A stretch of 64,000 nt of DNA from Raphanus sativus. Its lineage: Eukaryota > Streptophyta > Magnoliopsida > Brassicales > Brassicaceae. Numbering within the stretch: position 1 is the stretch's first letter; each line of letters begins with the position of its first letter. The stretch is taken from contig NC_079519.1 of the NCBI RefSeq assembly GCF_000801105.2, forward strand, positions 35,253,288-35,317,287. Reading direction: 5' to 3'. The position numbers and the translations under genes are program-made. Shown here one piece after another: positions 61,401-64,000 of the stretch. Below the pieces are notes generated by a model. The model searched no databases. It worked only from the letters and a program-made list of their open reading frames with translations, and was not told where the DNA came from.

Positions 61401-63193
61401 TTTTTTATCATATTGATGTGATTAGTATGGTTTCTTGCGCAGAGCGGTCGGTAAAGCGAACTGTTACCACAATAAAGGTCACCATGCAGATTGTACAATA
61501 TCGAACTATCCGTATATGGCGGCCTTCGGGATTATTCAGATCCTTCTTAGCCAGATCCCCAACTTTCACAAGCTCTCTTTTCTTTCCCTTATGGCTGCGG
61601 TTATGTCCTTCGCTTACGCAAGTATTGGGATTGGCCTAGCCATCGCGACGGTCGCAGGTACATATACAAATCTATCAAGGATTTAATTAGTTTTTACAAA
61701 AAAAAAAGGTTTTAATTAGTTGCAAAACGACACCTACTACCAATTATTGGTCATCAAGTAGTAGTTTTCAATGTATCTATATCAATAATTGTAACAAGAT
61801 AGATAAAACAACAAAGTAATGGTTGATATGTTACGATATGAAAAGGTGGGAAAGTGGGTAAGACGAATATGACTGGAACGGTGGTAGGAGTTGATGTAAC
61901 TGCGGCTCAGAAGATATGGAGATCGTTTCAAGCGGTTGGGGACATAGCGTTTGCTTATGCTTACGCCACGGTCCTCATCGAGATTCAGGCAAGTTGTCAC
62001 CAATCAGTTTTACTATTGAGTCTTGTTAGCTTTGAATATGAACCTCTTGATAGAATTGTGGTTTGAGATTATTGACAATGACAATCAATTCTCTGTGGAC
62101 CACTTTTTATGTGCATTACTACAAAAGAGTCAAAAAGAAGAGAATCTGTCTTTTAGCTTAAAGGCATAACATGTGCTTATTAGTGACAAGATGTCACATT
62201 CAAAGACAGCAAACAACGATATTCATTGTTATCAATGGACTTTAGCATAATGAGTTGACAATATAGTTCTGAATTTTTTTGTCACTTAATGATATTAGTT
62301 TCAACCTTTTTAGTGTACTGTATTTAGTACAGTAGAGTGTATATGTCGACTAGAAGGTGACGGCTTAATAAGATTTACGTTAAACACAAGAGACAAAAGT
62401 GGATTTGCATGCACTAACTGGTGAGAGTTTGATACTTTTTGCAGGACACATTGAGATCTAGCCCAGCAGAGAACAAAGCTATGAAAAGAGCAAGCTTTGT
62501 TGGAGTATCAACCACCACTTTCTTCTACATCTTATGTGGTTGTCTCGGCTATGCTGCATTTGGAAACAAAGCCCCTGGAGATTTCCTCACTGATTTCGGA
62601 TTCTACGAGCCATTTTGGCTTATTGACTTTGCAAACGCTTGCATTGCTTTCCATCTCATTGGTGCCTATCAGGTAAAACCAAATCCAAAAGAAGAAAAAC
62701 ATTGTTTTGTTTTTGCACTTTCTCTCAGACGTTAGTTAATAAAAAATAAACATACTTCTTGCAGGTGTTCGCCCAGCCCATATTCCAGTTTGTTGAGAAG
62801 AAATGCAATAGAAACTGGCCTGACAACAAGTTCATCACATCTGAATATTCAGTAAACATACCATTCCTTGGAAAATTCAACATCAACTTCTTCAGATTGG
62901 TGTGGAGGACAGCTTATGTGGTTATAACAACTTTGGTAGCTATGATATTCCCTTTCTTCAACGCGATCTTGGGTCTTATTGGAGCAGCTTCCTTCTGGCC
63001 TTTAACGGTTTATTTCCCTGTGGAGATGCACATAGCACAAACTAAGGTTAAGAAGTACTCCCCTAGATGGATTGGGCTGAAAATGTTGTGCTGGGTTTGC
63101 TTGATCGTCTCCCTTTTAGCTGCAGCTGGTTCCATCGCAGGACTCATAAGTAGTGTCAAGACATACAAGCCTTTCCGAACTATCCATGAGTGA
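58443..63193 (+). CDS. AAP1: amino acid permease AAP1 orthologue
   Basis: Six coding exons: 58443-58791, 61242-61335, 61443-61657, 61846-61988, 62445-62672, 62765-63193. They total 1458 nt and 485 aa, the length of Arabidopsis AAP1. The start MKSFNTDQHGHS matches the family N-terminus. An upstream in-frame extension lacks ATG support. The core begins KRTGTWLTASAHIITAVIGS and continues through GVLSLAWAIAQLGWIAG; later landmarks are FQAVGDIAFAYAYATVLIEI, CGCLGYAAFG and the C-terminal SVKTYKPFRTIHE. About 10-11 membrane spans. AAP1 is a plasma-membrane proton-coupled importer of neutral and acidic amino acids, acting in roots and embryo loading. Intron 4 has a GC donor (ATTCAG|GCAAGT). Intron 1 (58792-61241, 2450 bp) holds transposon insertions. 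The closest alternative is AAP8; the protein matches AAP1 better from memory. Confidence 0.95.
59448..59600 (+). mobile_element. SINE-like tRNA-derived unit in AAP1 intron 1
   Basis: A-box-like TTAGTTTAGTGG (59459-59470) and B-box-like GGTTCAATTCT (59501-59511) are spaced as in tRNA genes. The surrounding sequence does not form a full tRNA. The right boundary is uncertain. Confidence 0.45.
59624..60935 (+). repeat. threefold repeat in AAP1 intron 1
   Basis: Three diverged copies begin at 59624, 60674 and 60859 with 'gtggtaaccgtccttttaat' or a close variant, followed by 'aataatttggc' and 'ggttcaataa'. Copies 2 and 3 are 185 bp apart. Copies 1 and 2 are separated by the Helitron at 59772-60643. 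Confidence 0.7.
59772..60643 (+). mobile_element. Helitron in AAP1 intron 1, 872 bp
   Basis: The 3' end is clear: CCGCC ttttag GGCGG hairpin, then CTAG at 60640-60643, followed by T. The 5' end TCTATTAATTTAGGG at 59772, preceded by A, is inferred because deleting the insert rejoins 'caaatctaa' to 'ttatttttaaagtaaaac', which aligns with the uninterrupted neighbouring copy of the intron repeat. Noncoding. Confidence 0.7.
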
Positions 63194-64000
63194 ATTTGAG
63201 ATCCATGAGAGTAAGAAAATGTAATAGTTTGGTCTTTTCTTTGTAACTGTTTGGTGTCTAAAATCCAAATGAAAATATTGTATTGCTTAAAAAGCTACAT
63301 GAGTGTCTATGTATCCATAACTTTCAATTTAATACATATGACCCAATAACAGCTTTTGCAAATCTTTTTCAAAAAAAGAAAAAACAAACAGCTTTTGCAA
63401 ATAATACATAAACCATAAGGGCATAACACAAATGTATGATTTATGAAGATGGACAATGAATCTCTACTACTTGCGGAATCCATTTGTTTCTTCTTCTTCT
63501 TTTTTTTTTTTTTCTTAAGCACTCTCATCCTTGACTCTCTGGAACGGAAGCTTTTGGATCAAAATTGGTCGTGTGATCGAACGATCTCGATGCGCACTTG
63601 GTCAATCGAACAATGTCTAAAAAAACATGATTCATCCATCCATAGACTCAAATCTCAATGAAAATGTACTAAGGTTCTTATGTCCATGAACACCTAAACC
63701 TTTTCTCCGTACATGTATGACTACCAAGTTTTATGTGCAAACACAAACACTGCTATTTCCAAGTCATGTATATGATAATTTTCCTAGTGCTTCCTCAACT
63801 GCCGAGTTGCATAAGCAATCATGCGCTCTTCAAGCATCAAGACGCACCGAAATTCCATATAAAACGGATTAGTGAATATCACTTTAAAAAACTCCAGGCT
63901 GGGGTTTATAACTAAAAACCAATTTTGTGTCAAAGGAACCTAATAAAATGTGATTGACATGTAATTTTCTCTAAAAAATCAATGGATGGGTGTATATTGA
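63194..64000. other. 3' flank of AAP1 and intergenic DNA
   Basis: The AAP1 3' UTR probably ends near 63280, where an 'aatgaaaatattgtattgctt' stretch occurs. A T-rich run at 63488-63515 follows. No further gene is visible before the window ends. Confidence 0.45.

Overview
This is a plant nuclear window, AT-rich and dense in transposons, almost certainly from Brassica or a close relative (Brassiceae). Three intact host genes encode proteins nearly identical, from memory, to Arabidopsis thaliana chromosome 1 proteins. They are a MATE transporter (DTX48/ZF14/BCD1, At1g58340), a putative serine esterase with a FAM135-like architecture (ZW18, At1g58350) and the amino acid permease AAP1 (At1g58360). 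They occur in the same order as in Arabidopsis but are spread over about 46 kb. Each was rebuilt here exon by exon (2, 14 and 6 coding exons) with all phases closing, giving products of 531, 791 and 485 aa. ZW18 and AAP1 each use one GC-AG intron with the same donor context, CAG|GCAAGT.

Layout. 1-17500: gene-free, made of decayed repeats: a complete non-autonomous Helitron (minus strand), MITE-like inverted repeats, an LTR-like segment with a 51-bp minisatellite, a GC-rich tandem duplication, and a Stowaway MITE inserted into another of its own family. 17687-19593: the MATE gene. 19600-24360: gene-free, with one CACTA-like terminus. 24370-34686: a 5'-truncated LINE relic (minus strand), split by a 9940-bp Mutator-like element at 24462-34401. 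34700-41700: gene-free. 41726-46240: ZW18. 46240-58400: gene-free, with a second copy of the first Helitron in the opposite orientation plus several MITEs and a SINE-like unit. 58443-63193: AAP1, whose 2.45-kb first intron holds a SINE-like unit, a threefold repeat and a Helitron.

The most interesting system is the Mutator-like element. It is bounded by an exact 9-bp target-site duplication and weak terminal inverted repeats. It carries two convergent genes: a complete MuDR-type transposase on the plus strand, and a six-exon gene on the minus strand encoding a 968-aa DUF1985 plus Ulp1/C48 protease protein. This pairing is known from the Kaonashi and VANDAL groups of plant MULEs. Its noncoding DNA (5' leader, both 3' ends, four of the five ULP introns, subterminal regions) contains about 90 copies by hand count of an 8-bp core, AAGTCGTC/GACGACTT, mostly in face-to-face pairs; I saw none in the coding exons. 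A roughly 250-bp-arm inverted repeat lies in the presumed leader intron of the transposase. The pattern suggests a dedicated DNA-binding system of the element, resembling the VANC anti-silencing proteins of Arabidopsis VANDAL elements, together with a built-in hairpin that could feed small RNAs.
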